Shown here: positions 1 through 12,800 of the stretch, piece by piece | Layout: every line of letters begins with the position of its first letter | How positions within the stretch are numbered: the stretch's first letter is position 1 | DNA from: Paraspadella gotoi | Lineage: Eukaryota; Chaetognatha | Direction of reading: 5' to 3' | Length of the DNA stretch: 64,000 nucleotides | Assembly (NCBI GenBank): GCA_051294375.1 | Contig: CM119267.1 | Coordinates: forward strand, 21,728,286 to 21,792,285 | Position numbers and translations under genes: made by a program | The notes under the pieces: model-generated | The model's input: the letters and a program-made list of their open reading frames with translations, nothing else | What the model was told of the DNA's origin: nothing | Databases searched by the model: none

Positions 1-162
1 TTTTGAATATTCTTTCAATTTTTAAAGTTTCTCTCTAACGATGTCAGATCTGCCCACGACAATTTTAGCAATAATAAAATGATTGATTGGTTTATTTGAT
101 CAGTGATTGAATTGGTTTATTATCAGTTGATTGATTGATTGATTATTTTTATTGTAAGGGGG

Positions 163-400
163 ACGGACAGAGAGACGGAAGAATGAGGACGGACGGATGC
201 ACGAACTTGAGCATATTTTTTTTTTAACATAATTTTTTATAATTCGATGTTCTGAGATGATCTTAATGTTTACCGACAAGAATTTTGGGTGGGGACCGAA
301 AAGCCGACAAAGTGGGATTTTAAGAAGATGGAATCTGCAAGAAGCGGATCCACTTAAAAGATTTGAATATACCTGCCTAATACGTTTTTCCAACTTGTCC
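163..400. repeat. dispersed GGAC-tract repeat, copy A
   Basis: A GGGGGACGGACAGAG stretch is followed by an AT-rich block containing TTCGATGTTCTGAGATGAT, then a TTACCGACAAG motif and a GACCGAAAAGCCGACAAAG motif. The same modules occur in the same order at 39,688-39,900. The two copies lie 39 kb apart and are diverged, so this is an interspersed repeat family and not an assembly duplicate. Immediately upstream (40-150) lies ATGTCAGATCTGCCCACGA and GATT repeats, which resemble a stretch at 43,224-43,250. I cannot assign a class: a SINE-like or non-autonomous element is possible. Confidence 0.6.
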
Positions 401-1206
401 AATCGCTAATTAGTAATGTTGGCAATATATTTTTAAAGACTGCTTGTCTTTTTTTAAAACGTTTCATCACCGAACAAGAAAATAACGGCTGAGCGGGAGA
501 GAGAGGACAGGATTTCTTTGAACACGCCTCAATGCATGCAACTTAATGCCCGAACTTGTTTACGAATCAATACAAAAGTTGCCGAATTAATCCACTTGTT
601 GTAATTCTTCCCTGTGATCAAAATCGAGTTCAAATGAATTTCGTGCTCGAAAAAAGAACTACTACGGCTTGTCCACCAGGCATGGTGAGGAATCCCCATG
701 AGGACAATTTCCATAGAGGACACAATAGACCTCAGATTGGTCAAAATCAGTATCTCTCAAATCTTGTTGTGCTTTCTGTTGCGCCCCTCTAATTCATTTG
801 AATTTCACAATCTCCAGCTCCGGCTTAATTACCGGGTTTTTGGAAAAAGGTCCGGCCGCCATCGTTTCAACGGCAGCTTCACGACGAACTGAACTCGTCT
901 CATCGGCCTCTTTTTGGATGCGTAAAACTTTCTCTTTCTTCTATTTGCTCGTCAGCAGAGAGAGCTTCAACCTCGAGAGAAGGTCGGTCGCTTTTTTTAT
1001 GAGATTTGCAATGTAATGATTGGACTCCTTGACAAATCCTTTTCCATAGATATCTGCTGACTCCTGGTATTCATCTGGTTCCTTTTTTTTGTGGCCCAAG
1101 TTCTTTTGATCGGTAGCTTTACATATAAACCATGTTTAATAATTTTTTTTATAATGGTGTCTTTTTTTTAAAAGGCATACTAACCACCACGAACCGATAA
1201 TTATTC
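401..1206. other. no supported gene (left flank)
   Basis: This stretch holds only short open frames on both strands. A minus-strand frame at 529-744 has a GKNYNKW motif reminiscent of the N-terminus of copia-type Gag, but nothing around it supports a full element. I see no splice-bounded exon. Confidence 0.4.
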
Positions 1207-1231
1207 NNNNNNNNNNNNNNNNNNNNNNNNN
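1207..1231. other. assembly gap (25 N)
   Basis: Twenty-five Ns in a row. The same fixed length recurs at 37,238 and 58,113, so it is a placeholder gap of unknown true size and not a measured distance. Confidence 0.98.
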
Positions 1232-2672
1232 TTCCTCTCTTCTTTTTCCTTACCCAAAAAAACCCCCCAACCCTTTCTTTTTTTCCCTTCTTTTCTTCCT
1301 CTTTACACACTCTTCTCTCCTCTCTTACACACTCTCTCTCTTACACACTCTCTTTACTCTACACTCTCTTACACATCTCTCTCTTCTCTTACACTCTCTC
1401 TCTCTCTTCTTTACACTCTCTCTCTCTCTCTTACCTACTCTACACTCTCTCTCTCTCTTACACTCTCTTACACTCTCTCTCTCTCTTACACTCTCTCTCT
1501 CTCTTACACTCTACTACACTCTCTCCTTACCACTTCTCCCTCTTACCTCTCTTACACTCTCTCTCTCTCTTAACTCTCTTTACACTCTCTCTCTTTACAC
1601 TCCTCTCTCTCTCTTACACTCTCTCTCTCTAACACTCTCTTACCACACTCTCTCTCTACTTAACACTCTCTCTCTTTTACACCACTCTCTCTCTCGTACA
1701 CACTCTCTCTCTCTTAACACCTCTCCTCTCTTACACACTCTCTCTCTTACACACTCTTCTCTTCTTACACTCTCTTACACTCTCTCGCTCTCTTAACACT
1801 CTCTCTCTCTTTACACTCTCTCTCTCTTTACACTCTCTTCTTCTCCTTACACTCTCTCTCTTCTACAGCTCTCTCTCTTCACTCTCTCTCTCTCTTACTC
1901 TCTCTCTTCTACACTTCTCTCTCTTTCTACACACTCTCTCTCTCTTTACACACTCTCTCTCTCTTACACCTTCTCCTCTCTTTACCAACTCTCTCTCTCT
2001 CTTACACTCTCTACACTCTCTCACATCTTACACACTCTCTCTCTCTTACACTCTTCTTACACTCTCTTTCTCTCTTACACTCTCTCTCTCTCTTACACTC
2101 TCTCTCTTACCACACTCTCTCTCCTTACACTCTCTTACACTCTCTCCTCTCTTACACTCTCTTACACTCTTTCCTCTTTAACTCTCTTACACTCTCTCTC
2201 TCTTACCACTCTCTTACACTCTCTCTCTCTTCACTCTCTCTCTCTTCTTACACTCTCTTACACTCTCTTCTCTCTTCTTACCACTCTCTTACACTTCTCT
2301 CTTCTCTCTCCTTACACACTCTCTCTTCTCTTACACACTCTCTTTTCTCTTACACACTCTCTCTCTTACCACTCTCTTACACTCTCTCTCTCTTTACACT
2401 CTCTCTCTCTCTTACCATCTTCTCTCTCCTCTTTACACTCTCTCTCTCTCTTACACACTCTCTCTCTTACACACTCTACTCTCTTCTTACCACCACTCTC
2501 TCTCTTTCTTACACTTTCTCTCTCTCTCTTAACTCTCTTTACACTCTCTCACTCTTACACACTCTCTTTCTCTTACACAACCTCTCTCTCCTTTTACACT
2601 CTCTTACCACTCTCTCTCTTCCTTTACACTCTCTCTCTCTCTTACACTCTCTTACACTCTCTCTCTCTCTCA
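1232..2672. repeat. CT-rich low-complexity block with TTACAC periodicity
   Basis: About 1.4 kb built almost only from (CT)n runs interrupted by TTACAC, roughly every 10-30 bases, with many one-base irregularities. It begins directly after an N gap. The irregularity could be true microsatellite decay or raw-read indel noise. No coding potential beyond repetitive Leu/Ser/Thr/Tyr frames. Confidence 0.9.
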
Positions 2673-4100
2673 ACCAATTGAGAGGAGAATACATTCACAT
2701 TTTAAGAATAAGATCAAAAACATCTACTAGTATTTTAACCAATGAGAGAACCAGATATTCAAATTCAAGGCTAAAATTTAACCAATTTAGAGACATACCA
2801 GAACTATTGGAAGTCATTTTCAATTAAAAACTTTAAACTCAGGATATTTGAGCCATTAAAATAAAGCGTCCAGGGCTCAATTCAGATAAAAATCATTATA
2901 AAACTCTTTTAACACAATGAATGAAAGTTATTTTTTTAACTTTTTTTGTGATTTCTGTCTCATTTATTCTTTTCTTTCTTAATTATTCTTTTCTATAAAA
3001 AGTTTAAATACCTGTAACGTCAATTTTTAGAATTTTTCTTGTCCTCAATTTTTCTGGTCCTCAATTTTTCTGTTCTCAATTTCTTTTAAGTTGCTCGCAA
3101 ATAAGGAAATAAGGGTAGTATGTATACTTAGACAATTATAATAAATTAATAAACCCCTTACTTACGAGGTGATTACTAATATTACATATATTATAATATT
3201 ACAAAATATTACAAATATTAACGATGGTGGGCACACGTTTAATAATATTAAATCATCATGTTCGGCGATACAATGAAACAAACAAGAGCACAATTCTCAT
3301 GCACTGCTTGCCTCTAACGTCCTTTTAACTTGCAAACCGATTTGAAACAAAAACCTAACCCTTTATGTGAATGACGTTACATTATAAACGTATTAACAAA
3401 TACATTATTTGAACTAATTTATCTATTTTTAAATAAAATAGCTAAATAAATCATACACAGTATTTACTCAGTCCCATTTCAAAAAACTCCTGATTTCATG
3501 AATTGGCCATGAATGCGAATAAGTTTATTTAGCTTTTAAGCCAATTGGGGAAAGAAAATTTTTTTTTTCAATTCAAATGAGCGCAAGAAAAAAAAACGAG
3601 AAAAGATCTCGGGAGTCGGAGAATCTTTTAATAAACGGACCAATCAGATCCAGACTACAAAAGATCCAAACCAATAGCGATCGGCTATTCATCCGATTCC
3701 CCCTACCCGCTTCTTCCTCAGCCTCGAGTTCGAGAAAAAAAAAACTTCGCAAGAAAAGCAGGGAACTCTATTTTTCTTTATATGTGAACCAGAAAGGGGG
3801 GGTGGAAAAAAAAGGAAGGAGGCAAGAGGAGGAGGAGGGAGAGCAAACAGAAGAGAGAGGGGAAGGAGGGAGGGGTAGATAGGGACTAGAGCTCGGGGGG
3901 ACTTGAAAAAGGGCGAGGGCAAATAGTCTGAAAATGTTGAAACCACCGTGTATGTTTCGTGAGTTAAGCACGAAAAATATTTCAAAACTTTGGGAAATGA
4001 AAACGGGAATTCGAGAATTTCATTCGCTTATGAATTCGCATATTCGATACTTTAATGTTTATGTGTAATGTATTTTTATTTTGATAGATTTAGTTTTTGT
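2673..4100. other. AT-rich intergenic or intronic DNA
   Basis: AT-rich with homopolymers and short ATATT repeats around 3,170-3,220. A purine-rich stretch at 3,577-3,890 gives open frames on both strands that are only Arg/Glu/Lys-rich low complexity. No splice-bounded exon seen. Confidence 0.5.
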
Positions 4101-4109
4101 TTCTCGCCT

Positions 4110-4276
4110 TCTCGCTCTCTCGTCTCTCTCTCTCTCTCTCACTCCTCTCTTTTCTCAGTCGGGAGGGAGCGCTACCAGTTCGGAGTTCGATGAGTACTTT
4201 TTCTGCCGGGTTTTAATATTCGAAAATACCGTCGGGAGCTTTTTCTCTCTCTCTCTCTTGCCTCTCTCTTCTCTGT

Positions 4277-4358
<82 letters not shown>

Positions 4359-4370
4359 TTCTCCTCTTCT
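4110..4370. repeat. (CT)n microsatellite block
   Basis: Two CT-rich segments flank a short unique insert at about 4,158-4,240. The longer tract, about 4,279-4,342, is a nearly uninterrupted (CT)n run. Frames across it encode only Ser-Leu repeats on one strand and Arg-Glu repeats on the other. Confidence 0.9.
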
Positions 4371-5060
4371 TCTTGCTCTCTCTCGCTCTGCCTATTTTTC
4401 TTTCTCCCTCTTCTCCAGATTGAAAAACGCTTTGACTCATGCCTGAATAACTTACCTGGAGCGCAGAAAAGAGGTGGCGTGATGGATGCGGTTCGTTGGG
4501 TAAGGGAATTATGTTTGAATCTTTATCCTGTTTGGAAAGAGATGATAACATGACTCAGGGTTGCCAGAAACTTCTTTTCTTTCTTCAAAGTTTTTTTTTA
4601 ATTTAGATATCGAATCATTTTGATTATTTACAAATATCCTTGCTTTAAAATTGAATGAAAGCGCCATTAAAATTATGATTTTGTAAATTAATCTTTAAAA
4701 GAAATATCCAAAATTTATATTCACTTTACGTAGAATTCTGAAACATTAATATTCTGCTACGTACGGGTTCGTTGCCTATATATAAACATGCGTACAACCA
4801 AACCAATTATATATATCCTAACTTCAGGTTTCTTTCCAAGACTGGTGCTTCTGCCCCGAACGTTGGGGTCTCGCCTTATGTTCCAGAGGTTGACCCGTTT
4901 TCTCTTTCCCCTTTATGAATCTAAAACAAATTATAGAGACGTTATTCTTAACCCCCCCCCGCCCCTTAAAAAAAGAAAGAAATAAACGTTGATTCTCCAA
5001 GCCATCGGAAAGTTTAAAATAAAAAGTAAGTGAAGAACCGAATTCTTTTGACTGGGGCTG
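4371..5060. other. no supported gene
   Basis: Unique, mostly AT-rich sequence. There is a TATATATAAA box at about 4,776-4,786, a short open frame at 4,788-4,985 without recognisable domains, and a C-homopolymer at about 4,952-4,961. I see no gene I can support. Confidence 0.4.
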
Positions 5061-5064
5061 ATGC

Positions 5065-5412
5065 TCGTCGGGGAAGATTAGAGGGTGAGGCGAGGGTGGG
5101 AACTTGGAAAGAAAGAGTGGTGAGGAGAGGGTGTGAACTGGGAAAGAGAGAGGGTGAGGCGAAGGGTGGGAATGGGAAGAGATGAGGGGAGGTGAGGGGT
5201 GGAATGGGAAAGAAAGAGTGTGAGGAGAGGGTGCTGAAACTGGGAAAGAAGGAGTGTGAGGAGAGGGTGTTTGAATGGGAAGCGAGAGGGTGAGGCAGGG
5301 GTGTGAACTGGGAGAGAGAGGGTGAGGAGAGGTGGGAATGGGAAAGGGGAGAGAGGAGGAGGAGAGGGATGTGACTGGGAAAGGAGAGGGCGGAGGAGAG
5401 GGTGGAATGGCA
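5065..5412. repeat. minisatellite, unit about 35 bp
   Basis: About ten imperfect tandem copies of a G/A-rich unit that alternates GGGTGAGGAGAGGGTG and GAACTGGGAAAGAGAG-type halves. Copies vary in length by a few bases. Open frames across it are low-complexity Pro/Ser/Leu and not gene-like. Confidence 0.8.
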
Positions 5413-5849
5413 AGTGGGAATCAGTTACATGATTACGAAGAACTAAATCGAAGATAGAGAAAACATAAAATTAAAAGGGTGAGAAGGTAGATGAAAAAAA
5501 AAATTATCAAGAAGTCTAAGTTTAAGGCAACCACAATTATGAAAAAGCTTCCTATTGGAACGTGATGTGAGTGAAAATTGAATAATGCTGAAAAAGATTT
5601 CCGTTAAAAAGAATTCTCTCTTTTCTAACAATTGAAGAAAGACGGAAAAAATAATAGAAGAAAAAGATCGAGGTTGGATTAAGAGTTTTTAAAAAAGGAA
5701 CATAATTTTTTTTCCAATTTTATTTTAAAATTATGTATTGATAATAGTAATTCATTACTTAAGTCGCCTTGAATGACTCTTTTCATAGTCAAACAACTAA
5801 CTGTGAATTCCCCAAAAATAAACCTGAGAATTTCGAAACATTCTGGTAG

Positions 5850-5850
5850 G

Positions 5851-5923
<73 letters not shown>

Positions 5924-6034
5924 ACTTTTTTCCGTGCAACGTGACGATCCGGAGTTATATGTGCTTCTTGGGATGTTCAGGTTCAAGATATTGCTTTTGA
6001 CGTCAGCGTTCTAGTCGTCGTCGACCTATAAAAG
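5850..6034 (+). promoter_or_regulatory. promoter-like cluster: GA tract, CRE, TATA box
   Basis: A (GA)n tract (about 5,852-5,920) is followed by a perfect palindromic CRE, TGACGTCA, at 5,998-6,005, and a TATAAAAG box at 6,027-6,034. The 21-bp spacing and order are what a CREB-responsive, TATA-driven core promoter would show, and GA tracts can bind GAGA-type factors in arthropods. TATAAAAG runs into GTAAGT, so the last bases could instead be a splice donor, but all three frames of the presumptive 59-base exon contain stops. No gene downstream is recognised, so its target is unknown. Confidence 0.35.
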
Positions 6035-6039
6035 GTAAG

Positions 6040-9000
6040 TTGACTGGGAACTTATTCAGTGGTAAGGGCCTCGTGGCGAAATGGTGCCTAAGAGGCAAGG
6101 TGGAGAGACCGAAGCAAGAAGTTAAGAGGAGATGCAGGTGTAGAGGATAGATAATAAGTAAAGGGGAGGATGATGGAAGGAGGACTCCTCGAAAGGTGTA
6201 GGTGGTCAAAGGAAGAACTTGTGACAAAGATCTGAAAGAGAGAAAAAAATGGAAGGGAATTTTTATGTCAGGAGAATTCTGTTCTCACCGGCTCGCGGGT
6301 TGAGGGCTGGAGAGAGGGAAAAGGAGAGAAGGAGAAAGAGAAGAAGGAGACAATGATGAGAACGAGAGAGAGAGAATGAAGAGAGAGAGAGAAGAGCGAG
6401 AGAGATGAGAGAGAGAAGAGAAGGGAACTGGGCCACGATAGCTAGAAGACTACTGGAGTCAAACAAGAGAAGTAGGGAGAACATAGAGTGTGAGAGTTTG
6501 AGAAATGCGGTTGTAAAAAGACAATAAAGCAAAAATGATACTTAGACCTGTAGCTTTGAATAAAAATCAAAAGAAGATCCCACGGGAGTCGTCATAGCTA
6601 ATATGTCTTGCATATGTTCTATGTATGGAGTCGTGCTTATTTCGATGATGATTATTCTTTTTTCAAAGCGAATCATATACGTTATATTTTTTGTTTCTTT
6701 TTTGGCATTCGGTGGGTAGGGAACGTCCAGCAGCATTGCGCGCGCTTTTAGTTCAAACGACCGTCTAATTCTCGGAATTGAATTGAAGATCGAATCTTCG
6801 GCTTGAGGTTTCCAAAATTTTCCAGTTCGATCGAACCCGAATCTAAGTCTTCAAATACCAAACTGTTTCCAACAGAGGGACTCGCGAGATTCTCATAGCT
6901 GTTCGTATGTCAATCCTTCTCTCCTTCTATCCTTCAGTTCGCTTATATTTTCCCTCTCGTTACTACCTAACCCACCACTTTTGAGTCCTAATTCCGTCCG
7001 ACTCCCCCCCCTCCCTTTTTTCTAGTCCTTTAAATCCCCCATGACCTTCAACCGGTGAGCCCTGGAGTCACGTTGACCCGCCAAAATCCTTTCCCTTTTT
7101 TTCTCTTTATTTCCAAGATGGAGCCAATTCATTACATCTCGGATTTCCTCTTCTCTTCCTCCTCCCGTCGGATAGAAGGCGGGTCTCTCCCGCTTGACCT
7201 CCTCGCCAATTTTCTTCCCCTCAGAGGATCACCATTTTTCCGACGGGACGAGATGAACGACGCACAATTCGACCAACTGGAGCAAGGACGCTGACGACGC
7301 GACGACAGTACGGTGTTCTGAAAACAAAAACAACGACATAAGAATCTCTATAACTGCGATAGATCGTTGGTTGATGCACGGAATTTATGGAAGTCGGGAG
7401 GAGAGTTATTAGAATTAATAGTTCAGAGGCAGAGAAGATAAGATAAAGTAATTTAAGCGAGATACAAAAACTTTTCTAGTTAGAAACGGGAATATGTTAT
7501 GATCGTAATTATTAAACAATGTCAAGGATGAGCGTCAATTTTATGCTTACACTACTGGATAAGTTTTTTTTAAAAGTGTATTTACATTAACTGAAATATA
7601 AAATACAAATTTCTGTTTTAGCGGAATTTTGAAACTTCGTTTCTACTGTTATAACACGCTGAGAAATTGAAATGTTAAAGAATAGAGAGCTAGTATAGTG
7701 TAAGAGTTATCATACAATTGGCTTTATAAATAAGAATGTTTTATATTTAACTGAATAAAATGACATACATATTATTCAGTTAGCAGAGATTCGAAAAATT
7801 CGTTTCTCTACTTTAATAAACACACTGTGAAATGAAATGTATAGCAAGTGAGCTAGTATATTGTAAGTTTCATACAAGTAGTACTTTCTAAATACTACAC
7901 CCGATTTTGAATATACGGAATGTTTTTCGATTGATTTCTCATATAATCACAGAAGTACCAAATGGGCAATCTTGTTATAACACAACGGGAATTTTCAAAT
8001 GTATTGAATTATATTGTTATATATGTAATTAAAAAGTTTACTTTACTACTAATCAGTGGAGGTTTGAGGAAAAGTTGCATGGGAGAAGAGAGTGGGACAG
8101 GAAACGAATGTGGTGAGATTTCTGTGGGCTGGCTGAGTCGGTGAGGAGGCGGGTGGGTTCAGTAACTCGGTCGTCGGCTTCACGCTGCGCAGCGTCGACT
8201 CGACGCCCCGTCCTCACCTGCGAGCGAAAGCAATAAAATCTCCCCGACACGAAGGTAAGGACATGTGGTGAAGGGACGCTAGGGGGGAGGAGATAGATAT
8301 AGAAAAGCCAGTGAATGGTTTTGGGTGACGTTAAAGAGGGTTGGGAAAGATGTAATAAAGTGTTATTAAAAATGTTAGAACGATAATATTGATAATGTTT
8401 GAGATTGGATTTTGTTTTAAGATTAAGGGAAACCCTTATATTGAATTAGTTACCCATTTTTATTTTGATTATTTGGCTGCAATTTCGAACTTAGAATTTT
8501 ATGTTCGCTCAGAAAACCGAACAAAGCCGAAAAAAACAAAACAAAACATAGCATTTGACTCAGGACAGAGGCGCTGGGGTTTTGTCTTAAGCGAACTCAG
8601 GAGGTTGATAATTTAAAAGCTCAGGACACGACCGGGGCTGCGGGGGGGGACTTCGTTCCTATTGAAAGCGGAAAACGAGGGGGGGGGAAACGCAGTAAAG
8701 AATTATGTTACATCGTACTTGGCCATTGTTACAAGTTTGAAAAAAAGAGAAAACAATATAAGGTAGCTATATCAATACTTGTATAATTACTACTTATGCT
8801 TATCAATACAAGTTGATATTTGAGTTCACGTACTTATTAATCTACTATCTTCTGTGTATTACGAGATTGAAACTGATATTTTTGATTCTATCAGTTTAAA
8901 GGAATCTTCGTTGCAGTTATCGAGGTTTAAAATGTTTAAAAAAAATCGTATAGCGAAATTTAAACTGGAAAATGAATTGAAATTGAATGAAAATTGAAAG

Positions 9001-9504
9001 CGAAGTCGTATGCCGATGCACGGTTGCCTCAGACCTCCAGGAAAAAAAAAAAATTAAAAATTCGAGCGAAAAAGTCGTGTTCATCGATTCGATTTTTTAG
9101 GTTAACTTGATAAGTTAGATGGTCTTACGGGCTTTCTTTTCTTTTCACTTTCTTTTACTCTCTAAAATATTTTTTTTATTTTGCCAACTGCCATTTTCTA
9201 TACTTTGGTCAATTTGCCATAAAATGATAAGGCGTTTTTGAAAGCTGATTCTCACCTTGGCATATGTGCATAATAAGGACGTAGTAAAAATTCTCTAAAT
9301 TTAACTTTAATTAAAATTCTAAAAGTAGGAAACGAAACAACATTATTACTAATAACAATTCATGTAATAAAAAAATTTATATACAATTTTTACAATTTAT
9401 CGCAGTAGGCCATATTTATACTAATACTAAACCAATAAATGTTAAAATTTCAAAACAGTTTTTTTATAAAAAATTATGGCAGATTGGATTCGTCATAAAA
9501 GTTG
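6040..9504. other. 3.4 kb without a supported gene
   Basis: GA-rich patches lie near 6,360-6,420, a CT-rich unique region spans 6,900-7,240, and the remainder is AT-rich. A plus-strand frame at 7,055-7,294 (80 codons) has no domain I recognise. A GC-rich island at about 8,080-8,270 contains GCAATAAAATCTC followed by a GTAAGG; it could be a decayed LTR or a 5' exon, and I cannot choose. G-homopolymers occur around 8,640 and 8,680. Nothing else stands out. Confidence 0.4.
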
Positions 9505-9814
9505 AATTGCCGGTGACTCAAAACGAGAATTTGGAGAAAATTCGAGGCGTGTTTTTCGTAATGAAGAAAACGTATATAATCAAAAACAGAGTAAAAAGCA
9601 AAAAGATAAAAATAATAACAATAACAACTCGTATTTACATTGGCTGAGAAAAAGGTCAGCCATAACAAGGATCAGGTAAACAGGTCATTCTTATTGACCA
9701 TACGATACTACGGGTCACAAAGTACAAAGACTTCGTCGTCGTCTTCTCGTTGTATTCGTCGTCGTTTCGTTCGTCGTCGTCGTCTTTGTTCAAATCATTT
9801 GAGCTTCCCAAATA
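9505..9814 (-). repeat. 3' LTR of the gypsy element
   Basis: About 310 bp that recurs, with indels, at 17,582-17,920 in the same orientation and at 35,961-36,285 reversed. On the minus strand it begins just after the polypurine tract with TTTGGGAAGCTCAAATG and ends near GAGTCACCGGCAATT. The boundaries are estimated from where the copies diverge, so plus or minus about 5 bases. Target-site duplications could not be identified because the other copies are noisy. Confidence 0.75.
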
Positions 9815-12800
9815 TCCCCCCCAAGCGCTGTCGTCGACTTGGTTGACGTCAGGGATGACAGGTTGTGGCTCAAATTCTTCTTCGTCGATCGGCTCCAACG
9901 TTGCCGGGAGTGGTAGGCGCTTGCAGCGCCTAGTGGGCTGGGTGCGGGTTGCTCTCGATCGCCTATTATCAGTGGCATCGGGAAAAACGACATTTTTCCG
10001 AGTTTTTCCAGTGTTCTTTCTCTCGTCAATCCGCCCGGTCTCCACGCGTTTGGGCGGGCGTCCGCGAGGTGGAGCTAACGGAGGCGCTGGAGGATTTTCA
10101 GCGTCCATGGATGCTGGCTTGATGCGATCGATAGTTACGGTTTCGTTGCCTCGGCCGGGTTTCTCGATGATGACGTCACGTTGGTGCCATTTGATGACAC
10201 GGTAAGGTCCGGCGTAAGGAGTCGCAAGGGCGCCGGCGTTGTTAGGGCGACGGACGAAAACAAACTCCGCCTCCTTGAGGGTAGTTGGCATTCGGCTTGT
10301 CGGCTCGGCGTGGGCGGTGCCGGAGATTGGGCGCATGAGTGCAACATCGAAACGGAGGTTGCGAAGGATCTCTGCTCGTTGGGTGGAGTCGACTTCTGGA
10401 TTGGCGTTCTCGGCGTCAATCAGCTCACCGGGAATAGTAAGTACATCGCCGATGACCAATTCAGCCGGAGAAGCGTCAAGATCGTTTTTATAAGTGGTTC
10501 TAAGTCCGAGGAGGACCCACGGAAGTTGAGAAATCCATTTGTCAGCAGCGTTTTCGCAGCGTGCCTTTAGAGATGCTTTCAAGCTGCGATGCATCCGTTC
10601 GACCATGCCGTTTGACTGTGGATGGTAGGCTGTGGTAAAGTTTAATTTAAAGCCCACTGTTTCAGCGAGTTGGCGCCATAAGTCGGACGTGAATTGGCTT
10701 CCACGGTCAGTAGTTACAGTAGCAGGTACGCCAAAACGCGCGACCCAATTCTGAAGAAAGGCAGCAGCGATGGTCGGCGTTGTAGTGTCGCGGAGAGGGA
10801 TCGCTTCTGGCCAGCGCGAAAAACGATCAACGCATGTGAGCAGGTGGGTGTGTCCATTAGAGACAGGAAGGGGACCAACGATGTCGACATGAACATGTTG
10901 AAAGCGACGCTCGACCTGCGGAAATTGTTGGGGAGGTGCCTGGATGTGTTGGTGGATTTTTGCACGCTGGCATTGAGTGCACGTGCGCGTCCATTCCGCC
11001 ACGTGTGAAGATGCTGATGGCCAGACAAATCGGCTCGTCACCATTTTTTTGGTCGCGCGGACGCCGGGGTGTGAAAGGCCGTGGATTGCGTCAAAAACGG
11101 GGCGCCGCCACGTTTCCGGAACGAGGGGGCGGGACCTGCCACTGCTTACGTCACAGAGGATATTGACGCCGTCCACTTTTACCCTTTCAAAGCGCAAGCT
11201 GGTGTGGGCGTCAGCGAGAAGGCGTTGCACATCCGCGTCGTCTTTTTGATCCAACGCCATTTTTTTAAAATCGATTCCCTGTGAGGTGACGGCATTGATG
11301 GTCGCTCGGAGGGTGGGCGTGGCTGCTGGTGGAAGCGTGCGTGAAAGGGCATCTGCAACGACGTTTGCTTTCCCCTCGATATGACGGATGTCTGTAGTGT
11401 ATTCAGCAATTGCCGCAAGTTGATAAGTTTGCCTCATAGTATGGGGCTCTGACTTTTTCCTAATCGCTGGAACGAGGCTGTTGTGGTCTGTAAACAGTGT
11501 AAAGGGTCGTCCTTCGATAAATGGCCGGAAGTGGCGCACGGCGCGAAAAGCAGCGAGCAGCTCTCTGTCAAATGGAGGCCATTTTCGTTGATGTTGCTGC
11601 AAGGGAGAAGAGAAAAAGGCTAATGGCTTCCATTCCCCATTTACAGTTTGTTCCAGTACCCCGCCTATTGCGTTAAGAGAGGCGTCGACCGTCAGCGCTA
11701 GTTGGGCGTCATCCCGGGGGTGGACAAGCATTGTTGCCGAAGCGAGGGCCTTTTTCGCGCTAATGAATGCTGCGTCGCATTCGTCGCTCCATGCCAAGTG
11801 CTTTGGTTTTCCTCGAAGGGCACTGTAGAGGGGCTCGAGGATGTCAGCGGCATGGGGGATGAAACGCCTATAGTAGTTAAGGACGCCAAGAAACCGTTGA
11901 AGGTCCTTGATCGATGTTGGCGTTGGGAATTTTTCGATGTCGTCGACTCGGCCAGGAAGGGGCGTGATACCGTCGGCGCTGACGTTATAACCAAGGAACT
12001 CCAGTGAAGAGGCACCAAAGACACATTTTGATCGATTGATGATGAGGCCGTTACTCTCAAGAGCTTCGAAAACGCGTTCAAGATCCTCCAGGTGCTCGTC
12101 GAAGGACGTCGAAGCGACCAGAATGTCGTCAAGGTAAACAAACACGTGAGGAATTCCAGCCAAGATGACGTCCATCATGCGCTGGAAATCTTGAGCAGCG
12201 TTCTTTAGGCCGAATGGCGTCCTGAGATATTCGTAAAGGCCGAAGGGTGTAATGATGGCGGTCTTTGGTATGTCTGCCTCGTGAACTGGAATTTGGTGGT
12301 AACCTTTGTACAGGTCGACTTTAGAGAAAATGACTTTCCCAGATATTTCCGCATTAAAGTCGGATATGTGACGAATTGGATATCGGTCGTCTTTTGTCAC
12401 CGCATTGAGGCGGCGATAATCACCGCAAGGACGCAGGCCGCCATCAGCCTTTTTTACAACGTGTAAGGGTGACGACCATGGGCTTCGACTTTTTCGAATA
12501 ATGCCAAGTTTTTCGAGTTTGTCGAATTCGGCCTTGGCTGCGGCGAGTTTCTCTGGGGCAAGGCGACGCGCAGGCGCATGGATTGGCGGGCCTTCGGTGA
12601 GGATATGGTGCTCCACACCATGGCGGGGCGTTGATGGGTCGAAAGAGGGTGTCGTCAGAGTCGGGCGTTTGTCCAAGAGCTGTGTGAAAACGTTGTGGAC
12701 GACGTTGACGCGAAAAGGTTGTCCGGGTTTAACTTTCCCGGTGACGGTCGTGAAGTCCTGGCAATCTACTAAGACTTCAAGCTTTGGAAAAGGGGCGAGG

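Noticed and set aside
529-744. Copia-type Gag fragment suggested by a GKNYNKW motif
   Set aside because: One short motif in a 71-codon frame with no adjoining retroelement sequence.
4081-4551. Open frames of 112-121 codons on both strands
   Set aside because: They are Ser-Leu or Arg-Glu repeats from a (CT)n tract, with no splice context or domain.
7055-7294. 80-codon plus-strand frame as a small gene
   Set aside because: No recognisable domain, no clear promoter or splice signals, and a low-complexity beginning.
8080-8270. Solo LTR or 5' untranslated exon
   Set aside because: An AATAAA and a GTAAGG are present, but there is no second copy or defined ends to decide.
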